Notes under the pieces: model-generated | What the model was told of the DNA's origin: nothing | Seen by the model: the letters and a program-made list of their open reading frames with translations, nothing else | Databases searched by the model: none | In this document: one piece after another, positions 12,815-19,182 of the stretch | Layout of the letters: the number at the start of each line of letters is the position of its first letter | Numbering within the stretch: position 1 is the first letter of the stretch | Virus record (IMG/VR): IMGVR_UViG_3300032291_000277 | Span: 1 to 21,483 of that record | Direction: 5' to 3' (one strand) | DNA length: 21,483 nucleotides | Source: a virus | Position numbers and translations under genes: made by a program

Positions 12815-13410
12815 TACGCAAACCTAACCCTACGGAATGGGGCTACAAGCGCTTGAACATCGAAGTCAATTCGGCTAATTCTCATTACGCCTAGATCTCC
12901 GACACCAGCGACACCAAGAGGAGAGTCGTATCTCTTGAACTGGCGCTGTGCCAGCATAAGTGTTGCCTGTTTGATTGCGATAGGAATTGCCGACCAACCG
13001 AAAGTTCCAACGATCTGAACAGTCGCTTCGCCACCAAAGACTGGCCATAGGAAGTCATCTACCGCGCGAATCTGTGTGAATGGGGTGACAATACCACCAG
13101 CGCGACCATTCAGCGGTTCTAGTTGGTAATCGGTAGTTTTCCAAGTCGTGTCGAAACCTTCTCCGTCAGAAGAAGTTTTGATTGTGGTAATAGAAACTAG
13201 ATCGTCAGTTTCGCAGACATAGCTGTCGTTCGGCACAAAAACTCTAGTTCCAGCGGTGCTATAAAAAACACGCTCACAGTATCCGTCTAGTTGCCGAGAG
13301 GCTGCTTCGATTGAGGTTTCTAGTAGCGAGTCATCGACAGTATCGGCACTAGGTATCCTCATTACTGCTTTCAATTCAGCTAGAGTCGCGTAGCCGTTAG
13401 TTATTGCCAT
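12814..13410 (-). CDS. Head-tail connector (gp6-like adaptor)
   Basis: This 198-aa protein fits the ring that sits below the portal and links head to tail. The N-terminus (YATLAELKAVMRIPSADTVDDSLLETSIEAASRQLDGYCER-x-F) is the classic helical bundle of gp6/gp15-type adaptors, with a first helix, an acidic D-x2-LL-x3-I-x-AAS turn and a long helix ending in C-x-R. The centre carries strands (DDLVSITTIKTSS, EATVQIVGTFGWSAIP) and is followed by a helix with IKQATLMLAQRQFKRYDSPLG, which is typical of the family. It overlaps the end of the sugar dehydrogenase gene by 14 nt, showing that the sugar cassette is now translationally joined to the tail module. Confidence 0.82.
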   Translation of the reverse strand: MAITNGYATLAELKAVMRIPSADTVDDSLLETSIEAASRQLDGYCERVFYSTAGTRVFVPNDSYVCETDDLVSITTIKTSSDGEGFDTTWKTTDYQLEPLNGRAGGIVTPFTQIRAVDDFLWPVFGGEATVQIVGTFGWSAIPIAIKQATLMLAQRQFKRYDSPLGVAGVGDLGVMRISRIDFDVQALVAPFRRVRFA

Positions 13411-14164
13411 TTTTCCTCACAAGTTCTTCGTTGTATTCGAGTAGAGCGTTGGTAGCGGTTGGAATGTTCGAGTTAGTGTTAGCCCACTTCGCCCAAGCGT
13501 AAATGTCTTTTGGCAAGCATTTGCTATTCGCGCCCCTATTACCTTCGTAAATAAAGCTCCAGCCTAATTCCATTCTAGGGTCATCGCCGTAAACGATTTC
13601 CCTGATGGTGTAATAGTCTAATCCATTGGCTTCGCAAGCGTCATACAATTCCTGCGCTTGTAGTAGCTTGAAGAAGATTGCCCTGTTTGCCGAGAGCTTG
13701 ACAACCTGAGCTTCGGCGATACTTAGTTGTCTAATGTTTAGGTTTGCATTGTAAACAGTCGTGTAAAGCTTGATAACTTCTCTGCGGTCTTCGGGATCTC
13801 CACCGATAACTATGTAAGGTGGCTGACCACCCAAAGACATAGAATGGTTAGCTGTTTCTCCGATGTATTCAGGCTGGAATACGATTCGCTTTTGATACTT
13901 CTCTTTCAGATAATCTAGAAACCCAGCATTACAGGTACTTCTAACAATAAACATCTTGGCTTCGGTGTCGCGAATAACAGCTTCGACTTCAGAACAATCC
14001 AGTTCATCTCCGACTAAGGGTGTCGGGACACAAACGAATACAAAGTCGCACCCGCTTAGATCGTCTTTCGGACCGCTGTATTTGTCATAGATTTTGGCTT
14101 GAGGAAATGCGCTTGCGGTATGTTTACCGACAACTCCATAACCAGCGACTCCGACACTAAACAT
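13397..14164 (-). CDS. Compact nucleotide-sugar dehydrogenase (UDP-glucose dehydrogenase-like)
   Basis: This 255-aa enzyme resembles UDP-sugar 6-dehydrogenases, which oxidise a nucleotide sugar to its uronic acid with NAD+. The Rossmann motif G8-x-G10-x2-G13 is present, as are VFVCVPTP (42-49), STCNAG (76-81), FQPEYIGE (96-103), EAQVVKLSAN (151-160) and the catalytic Cys216 in KCLPKD. Family members are usually about 400-450 aa; here the protein ends shortly after the catalytic segment and lacks the C-terminal UDP-binding domain. The catalytic loop reads NSKCLPKD rather than the usual GG-x-CLPKD. It may use an altered substrate or be a different sugar dehydrogenase. It follows two glycosyltransferases and probably works with them. 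GGGATAGGAAAAG precedes the ATG. Confidence 0.75.
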   Translation of the reverse strand: MFSVGVAGYGVVGKHTASAFPQAKIYDKYSGPKDDLSGCDFVFVCVPTPLVGDELDCSEVEAVIRDTEAKMFIVRSTCNAGFLDYLKEKYQKRIVFQPEYIGETANHSMSLGGQPPYIVIGGDPEDRREVIKLYTTVYNANLNIRQLSIAEAQVVKLSANRAIFFKLLQAQELYDACEANGLDYYTIREIVYGDDPRMELGWSFIYEGNRGANSKCLPKDIYAWAKWANTNSNIPTATNALLEYNEELVRKNGNN

Positions 14165-14217
14165 TTCTTTTCCTATCCCTGTTTTCTAGTTATTTTGGGC
14201 ATACTCATTCTATCGAA

Positions 14218-14865
14218 CTAATCCCAGCTGTTCTCTCGCCTAACTTTCAACGACCAGTTGCCTTCTGAGTAGTCGTTGTTTAGGATTTTGCTCTCAAACA
14301 GTTTTTGGTTCTTGCCGAAACTAACTGCGTTCTTATGCTCGTAGCCTGATTTGAGGGTAGAGCTATTTTCGTGATGAACCTTAGCGTCTATGTAGTTAGT
14401 CAGGAAACCGACTTTGTGTATTCTGCGCTGGTAATCGTCATCGTCAAAATAGGTAGGGTATAGGCGCTCATCAAACAGTCCTACTTCTTCAACCAGTTTC
14501 TCGCCTAGCACTAGCGCTGACCAATTAGGCTCGATGTTTAGGAAGTTTAGAGTTGTCGGATCTACTTCTTTAGCAATTTTCTCTAACGAACCCGCCTCAA
14601 ACCAAGCGTCATCATTGACTAATAGCCAGTAAGGCGCGTGAGGCGTGGACTTTACGATTAGATTCATCCCGCCAACGAAGCCTAGATTGTAAGGAACTTC
14701 TATGTGCCAAAGATTTTGGACTAGATCTGGTTTGCGTGGTTGCCAAGATTTACTGCCAGAATTATTTACAATTACCAGATGTTCGACTGGATAATCTATT
14801 GAGTCGAGTAGCCTTTCCGCTAGATCGAAGCGCTTTAGCGTTGCGAACCCAAGTACAGGAATCAT
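14218..14865 (-). CDS. Family 2 (GT-A) glycosyltransferase
   Basis: This 215-aa protein has the GT-A plan. The N-terminus (VLGFATLKRFDLAERLLDSID) starts the nucleotide-binding fold, VEHLVIVNNSGS forms the next strand, LGFVGGMN (61-68) is the usual loop contacting the donor, and LLVNDDAWF carries the metal-binding Asp pair (D85-D86). VGLFDERLYPTYFDDDDYQRRIHKVG (about 127-153) holds the acceptor and catalytic acidic residues. It lacks membrane segments and would act in the cytoplasm. The acceptor could be virion protein, host glycan or DNA; the sequence does not say. The ATG overlaps the GT4 stop (ATGA), so both enzymes are translated together. There is no sign of decay. Confidence 0.82.
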   Translation of the reverse strand: MIPVLGFATLKRFDLAERLLDSIDYPVEHLVIVNNSGSKSWQPRKPDLVQNLWHIEVPYNLGFVGGMNLIVKSTPHAPYWLLVNDDAWFEAGSLEKIAKEVDPTTLNFLNIEPNWSALVLGEKLVEEVGLFDERLYPTYFDDDDYQRRIHKVGFLTNYIDAKVHHENSSTLKSGYEHKNAVSFGKNQKLFESKILNNDYSEGNWSLKVRRENSWD

Positions 14866-16064
14866 GCTAGAAGTTTCCCTAGCGTGGGCAGCCAGTATTT
14901 CTTCCAGACATTCTCAACATCGAACTCTTTAGCAAAGTCAATAGACACCTGTGACTTTTCACGACTCTCTGCGTAGGCTTCTTCTAGCGCCTTTACTATT
15001 GACGGAATGTTCGGGGTCTGCCACCAAGCGTTCTGACCACTATCCCAAGCTGGTGTGCCATCAACTAACCAACCGTCTTCGGAAACTAGATCGGGAGTCG
15101 CAGCCCAATTAGAGCCAATTACCCTAGTGCCACACGCTTGTGCTTCCATTGTCGGCACTCCGAAACCTTCGCCGTAAGAAGTTGCGAGCATAACATCGAA
15201 AGCTGTATAGAAGGCTGCTAGATCCGAGTGCGACAAACCGAATCGGTAGTCGTTAGGATCGGGAAAGCATACTGCGTCTTCGGGAATGCCTAAACTCGAA
15301 AGCAAACTCGGCAAGTTCCAGCCACCTGATCTGCCCATCGGATCTGTGTGTAAATAAAGAACCGCATCTGGATACTTCTTCTGAAAGATTGAGAAAGCCA
15401 TAATGTTTTCGCTGAAAGCTTTGCGGTGAACCATACCGCTGGCTTTGTTTGCTGCGACCATTCCCACAACGAACTTATCCTTCGGTGCTAATAGTTCGCG
15501 AGCGCTTTTGCCATTGGATAATTTGTAAGTCGGTTTCATAACCTTAGTGTCTATGGCGTGAGGCACATACTCGCATTCGATACCCGCCTTCTCCATTTGA
15601 CGGACTCCGTTTGGTGCCATCGCGATTGGGGTCACATTAGGTTTTTTTAGAAAGGCTTCGACTTCTGCTGGCATTGTCACATGATCTAACGGAACCCAAG
15701 CGCCAATCTTTCTCAGCTTGTCATACTGCTTTGACTTCATAACCCAAACATCGTAAAGACTAATGAATACATCATTCAGATCGGGGAACTTAGAAATAAA
15801 CATTTGATGATCGTTCGGCGCGACATCATTACTGTATAGATCTAACCCGCGCGGGAAATGTTTTACCTTTCCGTATGGAGTCTTGATTGTGTTGATGATT
15901 CCCTCTAGTCCGTAGTTAGACAACATCGCAACATCAGCACCATCGCGCACTAAGCGATCTACTAGAAGTTTTACTTGCTGTCCGTAGCCAGTCGGGGAAT
16001 CGTAGGAATTAGACCAGACACTAATCGCGCCTGATAATGGTTTCTCTCTTTTAGTCATACTCAC
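14862..16064 (-). CDS. Family 4 (GT-B) glycosyltransferase
   Basis: This protein of about 400 aa is a retaining GT-B enzyme. The N-terminal domain contains the glycine-rich loop SPTGYGQQVKLLVDRL. The domain boundary has PNGV and YVPHAIDTKVMKP, then VVGMVAANK with RKAF starts the C-terminal donor-binding domain. GEGFGVPTMEAQACGTRVI (298-316) is the E-x7-E motif (E299, E307) that binds the nucleotide-sugar donor. The start may be GTG at 16064 or ATG at 16058; neither has a strong ribosome site. A terminator lies between this gene and the capsid gene, so it may depend on readthrough or on its own promoter. The substrate is unknown. Confidence 0.85.
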   Translation of the reverse strand: MSMTKREKPLSGAISVWSNSYDSPTGYGQQVKLLVDRLVRDGADVAMLSNYGLEGIINTIKTPYGKVKHFPRGLDLYSNDVAPNDHQMFISKFPDLNDVFISLYDVWVMKSKQYDKLRKIGAWVPLDHVTMPAEVEAFLKKPNVTPIAMAPNGVRQMEKAGIECEYVPHAIDTKVMKPTYKLSNGKSARELLAPKDKFVVGMVAANKASGMVHRKAFSENIMAFSIFQKKYPDAVLYLHTDPMGRSGGWNLPSLLSSLGIPEDAVCFPDPNDYRFGLSHSDLAAFYTAFDVMLATSYGEGFGVPTMEAQACGTRVIGSNWAATPDLVSEDGWLVDGTPAWDSGQNAWWQTPNIPSIVKALEEAYAESREKSQVSIDFAKEFDVENVWKKYWLPTLGKLLA

Positions 16065-16072
16065 AGAATAGC

Positions 16073-16106
16073 AAAATCCCCACCGATAGCAACTACCGAT
16101 GGGGAT
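16073..16106 (-). terminator. Rho-independent terminator after the major capsid gene
   Basis: On the minus strand ATCCCCATCGGTA pairs with TATCGGTGGGGAT (13 pairs including two G-T wobbles) around a 5-nt loop, and is followed by TTTTGC. It lies 17 nt beyond the capsid stop and 12 nt before the glycosyltransferase start. The T tract is short, so partial readthrough into the sugar cassette and tail genes is likely, giving much more capsid mRNA than tail mRNA. Confidence 0.72.
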
Positions 16107-16123
16107 CTGCTTACAACTAGGGT

Positions 16124-17281
16124 TTAGCTTGCTGCGCCCTTGAAGTACTTGATGTGTCCTGCGTGAGTCAGGTTTCCATCAACGCGCATGGTCACGCGGA
16201 AGGTGGTTACATCTTGGTTGAATGCGTAGTCCGCAGACTGAGCAACCTGAATACCGCCAGCCATACGAACCTTGTAGCTAGGTAGGTGTCCGAATAGTAC
16301 GGAACCAACAACAGCAGTTCCAGCTGAAGGTAGAGCAGGGTTCTCAGAGATTGGGAAACCAGCGAATGTGTCAGGCTGACCTACGCCGACCTGATACAAG
16401 TAGTTTCCTGCTGAGTCCTTGAGCTTGCGAATCGCACCAACAGAAGCAGAGTTAGCCATGTAAGCAACTCCTGGCAGTCTGCGAGCAGCGCCGTCTAGTG
16501 AGTAAGCAAGGTCAATTAGGTTGTCGGCAGTGAATCCACCAGCAACACCAGTTCCACCTGTGATACCAGAACCAGCAACAGTTCTTACACCAGTCGGCTG
16601 AACAGTTCCAGTTCCGTTGGTTAGACCATCGTTTACTGAGTAACCAATTGCGTTACCAGCCTGTTCTGCGATCAGACCAGAGATGTCGAAACCAGCATCA
16701 GAGATTAGCTCGTTGGCTACTGGTACCAAGAATGAGTACTTGTATGCGCCTAGAGTAATCGAGCTGAAGGTTGGCTCGGAGTCGGAAATTGCTGAACCAG
16801 CACCCTTGATAGTTGCGGTTGAGTAAGCGGTCAAGGTTGGAATGGTTAGGTTCTCACCAGAGGTTGTGTTGATAACCTGTGAGGTTTCTAGCATTGGACC
16901 AACTAGACGAGCTACCTGAAATACCTCATCGTAGAACGACTTTGGTACTGTGTTGTCAGAAGGAACGAGAGTACGCTTTGAGAAATCAAATGAGCGTAGT
17001 TCTCCGCCAGCGATCTGACGAAGAATGTCTGCGTCTGATCTTGACTCGGTGGCAGGAACGAACTCGCGACCTGCGTCAGCAGCTGCGGTCATTCTTTCCT
17101 CGTTGCGCTGAGCAACTCCGATTGCTTCTTCAGCTGAACGAATGTCAGCCTCGATCTTTTCAATCTTCGATACTTCTTCAGCTAGTAGTCCGCGCTTTTC
17201 AGCTTCGGCGAAGTCTGTGACCTCACGGATCTGGCTGACCAAGTTTGCTCGAAGTTCTTGCTGTGCCTTGATAAAGGACAT
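16124..17281 (-). CDS. HK97-fold major capsid protein
   Basis: This 385-aa protein builds the icosahedral head. Residues about 1-75 are a charged coiled coil (LRANLVSQIREVTDFAEAEK and EEVSKIEKIEADIRSAEEAIG) that acts as the scaffolding delta domain and is normally removed by the prohead protease. The mature part starts near residue 95-105 and contains VPKSFYDEVFQVARLVGPML, ENLTIPTLTAYSTATIKGAG, EPTFSSITLGAYKYSFLVPVANELISD and, near the end, FNQDVTTFRVTMRVDGNLTHAGHIKYFKG. These blocks are the E-loop, spine and P-domain segments of the HK97 family. AATAGGAG before ATG is the strongest ribosome site in the window, fitting the most abundant virion protein. It is followed by a terminator. Confidence 0.93.
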   Translation of the reverse strand: MSFIKAQQELRANLVSQIREVTDFAEAEKRGLLAEEVSKIEKIEADIRSAEEAIGVAQRNEERMTAAADAGREFVPATESRSDADILRQIAGGELRSFDFSKRTLVPSDNTVPKSFYDEVFQVARLVGPMLETSQVINTTSGENLTIPTLTAYSTATIKGAGSAISDSEPTFSSITLGAYKYSFLVPVANELISDAGFDISGLIAEQAGNAIGYSVNDGLTNGTGTVQPTGVRTVAGSGITGGTGVAGGFTADNLIDLAYSLDGAARRLPGVAYMANSASVGAIRKLKDSAGNYLYQVGVGQPDTFAGFPISENPALPSAGTAVVGSVLFGHLPSYKVRMAGGIQVAQSADYAFNQDVTTFRVTMRVDGNLTHAGHIKYFKGAAS

Positions 17282-17386
17282 GTGATACTCCTATTGGTTA
17301 GTTGATTGTTTTTTTACCGCGCTAACGCTGGCTACCTCGGCAGAGCTAACTCACTTCCGATGATTATTACTTTACCAGATAACTGG

Positions 17387-17614
17387 CTACTCGTCTTCCC
17401 AAGGATCGTATTTTTTTGCTGGGAGATCTAATCCAGTCCCAGAGTAATCGGCACTAAATCCGATTGTGCTTGACATTTCTACTTCGCGCGTTTCGACTTC
17501 ATCGTTCGGTTCGGGACACTTATGGCGCTTGACCCATTTGGCGTAAAGCGTTGCTGCCTCATCGCCTTCGGCTAAGAAAGAAGATCCGCAAGCGCAGATC
17601 TCCTTTACTTTCAT
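17387..17614 (-). CDS. Small Cys-containing protein before the capsid gene
   Basis: This 75-aa protein has an N-terminal ICACGSSF and, about 20 residues later, HKCPEP, so Cys7, Cys9, His31 and Cys33 could form a small zinc site. The rest is acidic (DEVETREVEMSS and YDPWEDE). C-x-CG-x2-F followed by a [WY]-x4-H-x-C is seen in small actinophage proteins of unknown role. The spacing of the potential ligands is unusual and there is no DNA-binding helix. Its ATG overlaps the stop of the membrane protein gene (ATGA). A 105-bp gap separates it from the capsid gene; that gap holds an A-rich run and the capsid ribosome site. Confidence 0.6.
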   Translation of the reverse strand: MKVKEICACGSSFLAEGDEAATLYAKWVKRHKCPEPNDEVETREVEMSSTIGFSADYSGTGLDLPAKKYDPWEDE

Positions 17615-17775
17615 CTTCTTGGATTCACCCTCTCAACAATCACAAAGAACATCAGCCCAGCGAGCGCCACGCCAAGCGCGTAGCCCAATAGCTGGTCGCG
17701 CTCTACGACCCACAATACCATCGCGGTTAGTAGCAGCCCGATAATCCAAAGTAATGCGTCTTGTAGCTTTCTCAT
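17611..17775 (-). CDS. 54-aa two-helix membrane protein
   Basis: This short gene codes for a protein that starts MRKLQDALLWIIGLLLTAMV, has the turn VVERDQLL and a second hydrophobic helix (YALGVALAGLMFFVIVERV), and ends NPRR. Two membrane helices with a short polar loop and a basic end are clear. AAGGAAAG lies 6 nt before the ATG at 17775, and the TGA overlaps the next ATG, so it is well supported despite its size. Its place far from the lysis cassette argues against a main holin. A role in superinfection exclusion or membrane modification is possible but unsupported by motifs. Confidence 0.7.
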   Translation of the reverse strand: MRKLQDALLWIIGLLLTAMVLWVVERDQLLGYALGVALAGLMFFVIVERVNPRR

Positions 17776-17783
17776 GGCTTTCC

Positions 17784-18005
17784 TTACTTTCCTAGAAATG
17801 AGTAGATGGCTTCGGTCAAGTTAGATCCGATGTAAGTTTCGCCAGCGCTGTCAATTTCCCAGCCGTTTTGGAACTGATAGATACGACCGATTAGGGTATC
17901 TGATCCGTCAATCTCGCGCCACAGATCATAGTCGTTCAGACTTATTGGGTCTTTCGCTATTTTGGTTGCCCATAGATTTTTGGCAATCTCTATTTTCTGG
18001 TTCAT
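17784..18005 (-). CDS. Hypothetical protein, first gene after the regulatory gap
   Basis: I do not recognise this 73-aa protein. It opens with a helix (MNQKIEIAKNLWATKIAKD) and continues with strands DTLIGRIYQFQNGWEIDSAGETYIGS and a short helix NLTEAIYSFLGK. It may form a small alpha/beta fold. The ribosome site GAAAGGACAAGAA directly before the ATG is the same cassette used by the replication gene, suggesting strong translation. It is the first gene downstream of the candidate promoter at about 18047-18075. Being first in the transcript and small, it could be a regulator, but no DNA-binding motif is visible. Confidence 0.6.
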   Translation of the reverse strand: MNQKIEIAKNLWATKIAKDPISLNDYDLWREIDGSDTLIGRIYQFQNGWEIDSAGETYIGSNLTEAIYSFLGK

Positions 18006-18025
18006 TTCTTGTCCTTTCGTTTTTT

Positions 18026-18040
18026 ATAGGTTTTCCCTAT
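18026..18040. promoter_or_regulatory. Operator-like 15-bp palindrome near the predicted start site
   Basis: ATAGG (18026-18030) and CCTAT (18036-18040) are perfect inverted copies around TTTTC. The element begins where transcription from the adjacent -10 would start, so a bound protein could block initiation, or the RNA could form a small leader hairpin. Confidence 0.35.
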
Positions 18041-18046
18041 GTATCA

Positions 18047-18075
18047 AGTATAGCGCTTTTCTAGCCGTTTCGCTA
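18047..18075 (-). promoter_or_regulatory. Candidate minus-strand promoter inside the virion operon
   Basis: TATACT at 18052-18047 is a 5 of 6 match to the bacterial -10. With a 17-bp spacer the -35 would be TAGCGA (18075-18070), only half matching. The predicted start lies about 35 nt before the first gene of the capsid segment, and an upstream terminator isolates it from the portal-protease transcript. A weak -35 plus nearby repeats suggests control by an activator. Confidence 0.4.
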
Positions 18076-18093
18076 CTTTTGACCGCGTTTTGT

Positions 18094-18114
18094 ATAACGA
18101 TTTCATAACGATTT
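18094..18114. repeat. Direct repeat ATAACGATTT with 11-bp period
   Basis: ATAACGATTT occurs at 18094-18103 and 18105-18114. The 11-bp period puts both copies on the same face of the helix, and they lie about 20-40 bp upstream of the candidate -35, where activators usually bind. The neighbouring TAGCGGGGTA also occurs at 1955-1964. Confidence 0.45.
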
Positions 18115-18200
18115 TTTAGCGGGGTAGGGTAATTCCCTTACTGGAAGGCTCAAAAGCCCTCTACGAGCCTCACAGAGCCTCTGATGGCATGGTCTGGGTA

Positions 18201-18243
18201 AAGGGAAACCCCAGCTAGGTAAGAGAGTGAAACCTAGCTGGGG
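18201..18243 (-). terminator. Rho-independent terminator after the portal-protease genes
   Basis: On the minus strand CCCCAGCTAGGT (from 18243) pairs perfectly with ACCTAGCTGGGG (to 18209) around an 11-nt loop and is followed by TTTCCCTT. It lies 10 nt past the stop of the 67-aa gene. The 12-bp perfect GC-rich stem is the strongest such structure in the window. The T tract is interrupted, so some readthrough is possible. Confidence 0.75.
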
Positions 18244-18253
18244 CAACGCGTGG

Positions 18254-18457
18254 TTATCGCCTTTCGGCAGCCCCTACGACACGCGTTTCTTTTGTCGCGC
18301 TTGATTGTGAGTTATTATCGGCACTACTTTGTGCCCCTCCACTAATCAGCTTGACGATTGCTTCAGCCCACAAATCTGCGTACTGAACAACTACACCTGA
18401 CTCTGGGTTGCCAGCGGTGTTTAGGATCGTGTCTTTGATTTCTTGTTTAGTAGCCAT
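18254..18457 (-). CDS. Small conserved protein after the protease gene
   Basis: This 67-aa protein starts with a helix (TKQEIKDTILNTAGNPESGVV), continues YADLWAEAIVKLIS and ends in a Ser/Asn-rich tail with KETRVVGAAERR. The layout of KEIKD-x-IL-x2-AGNP-x-SG, an Ala-rich helix and a final KETRV is typical of a small protein that follows the prohead protease in actinophages; its role is unknown to me. The ATG overlaps the protease stop (TAATG at 18457). It is the last gene before the terminator. Expression should match the protease, and a head-assembly accessory function would be the simplest guess. Confidence 0.6.
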   Translation of the reverse strand: MATKQEIKDTILNTAGNPESGVVVQYADLWAEAIVKLISGGAQSSADNNSQSSATKETRVVGAAERR

Positions 18458-19182
18458 TACATCTCCATTAGTTTGAGTTTGAATTTCTTCAGCTCTAGCA
18501 TCGAAAGATCTCCGTTGTCTTCCGCAATAGCTTCTGAAGTCTGTTCGGCTTTTGGTACTAGTTCGCTAATTGCTGTGCGTAGCAATTCCGCTGCTTCAGG
18601 AGTTAGATCCTTGCCTTCTTCCAGTAGCAACATCGCGTCAGCTAGTTCATCTACATCTAGCAAAGCTCTTTCGGCTAATGCTGCGAGTCCACGAACTGAG
18701 GTTGTGCCAGCAGTCGAGGTATACGCGGGGAAAGCCACAATCGAAACTTCGTGAAGTCGGACAGATTTTAGAGTGCGCTCTGTGCCTTCTTGGTTCCAAG
18801 TATCTCCGCCAGCAGGAACACTAAACCCGAAAGACATAGAATCTACATCTCCGCGCTTTAGTAGCACCGCAGCATCGCGTCCGCTAGTCGTATTCGGTAG
18901 CGTTGCCGATACCCTTAGACCTTTATCATCTTCTACGAGCTTTAGAGTTCCAGCGCGGGTAGATCCTAGAACTGCGCTAGTGTCGTGGTTCCAGAGTAGC
19001 TTGATGTCATTACGAGCTTGCTTTAGACTGCGGTTGAAAGCACCGCGCTTGATACGCTCGATAAAGGGTAGTGGCTCGCTTGGGGAATCGAAGATTGCTG
19101 CGTATCCCTCAAATGTCATACCACTTGCGTCTTCGCGGATCTCAAATTCAGAAACGCTAACTCTTTGTTCTACTTTTGCCAT
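18457..19182 (-). CDS. Possible internally initiated 241-aa prohead protease
   Basis: ATG at 19182 (MAKVEQRVSVSEFEIRED) begins exactly where the conserved protease domain starts and is preceded by AGAAAGTGAAAGC, a moderate ribosome site. The product would be 241 aa, the normal size for HK97-type proteases. In-frame internal starts in protease/scaffold genes are known from lambda C/Nu3, although there the short product is the scaffold. This is a proposal and not a separate gene. Confidence 0.4.
   Translation of the reverse strand: MAKVEQRVSVSEFEIREDASGMTFEGYAAIFDSPSEPLPFIERIKRGAFNRSLKQARNDIKLLWNHDTSAVLGSTRAGTLKLVEDDKGLRVSATLPNTTSGRDAAVLLKRGDVDSMSFGFSVPAGGDTWNQEGTERTLKSVRLHEVSIVAFPAYTSTAGTTSVRGLAALAERALLDVDELADAMLLLEEGKDLTPEAAELLRTAISELVPKAEQTSEAIAEDNGDLSMLELKKFKLKLMEM

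Noticed and set aside
16879-17220. 113-aa plus-strand frame opposite the capsid gene
   Set aside because: Composition is that of an antisense shadow (Leu/Arg/Gln-rich) of the coiled-coil delta domain.
17282-17386. Promoter or terminator before the capsid gene
   Set aside because: AT-rich words resembling a -10 lack a -35 at proper spacing, and no convincing stem is followed by T; only the ribosome site and A7 run are clear.
18079-18109. Plus-strand promoter TTGACC with a downstream CATAAC
   Set aside because: Spacing is about 19 bp, the -10 is poor and no plus-strand gene follows.
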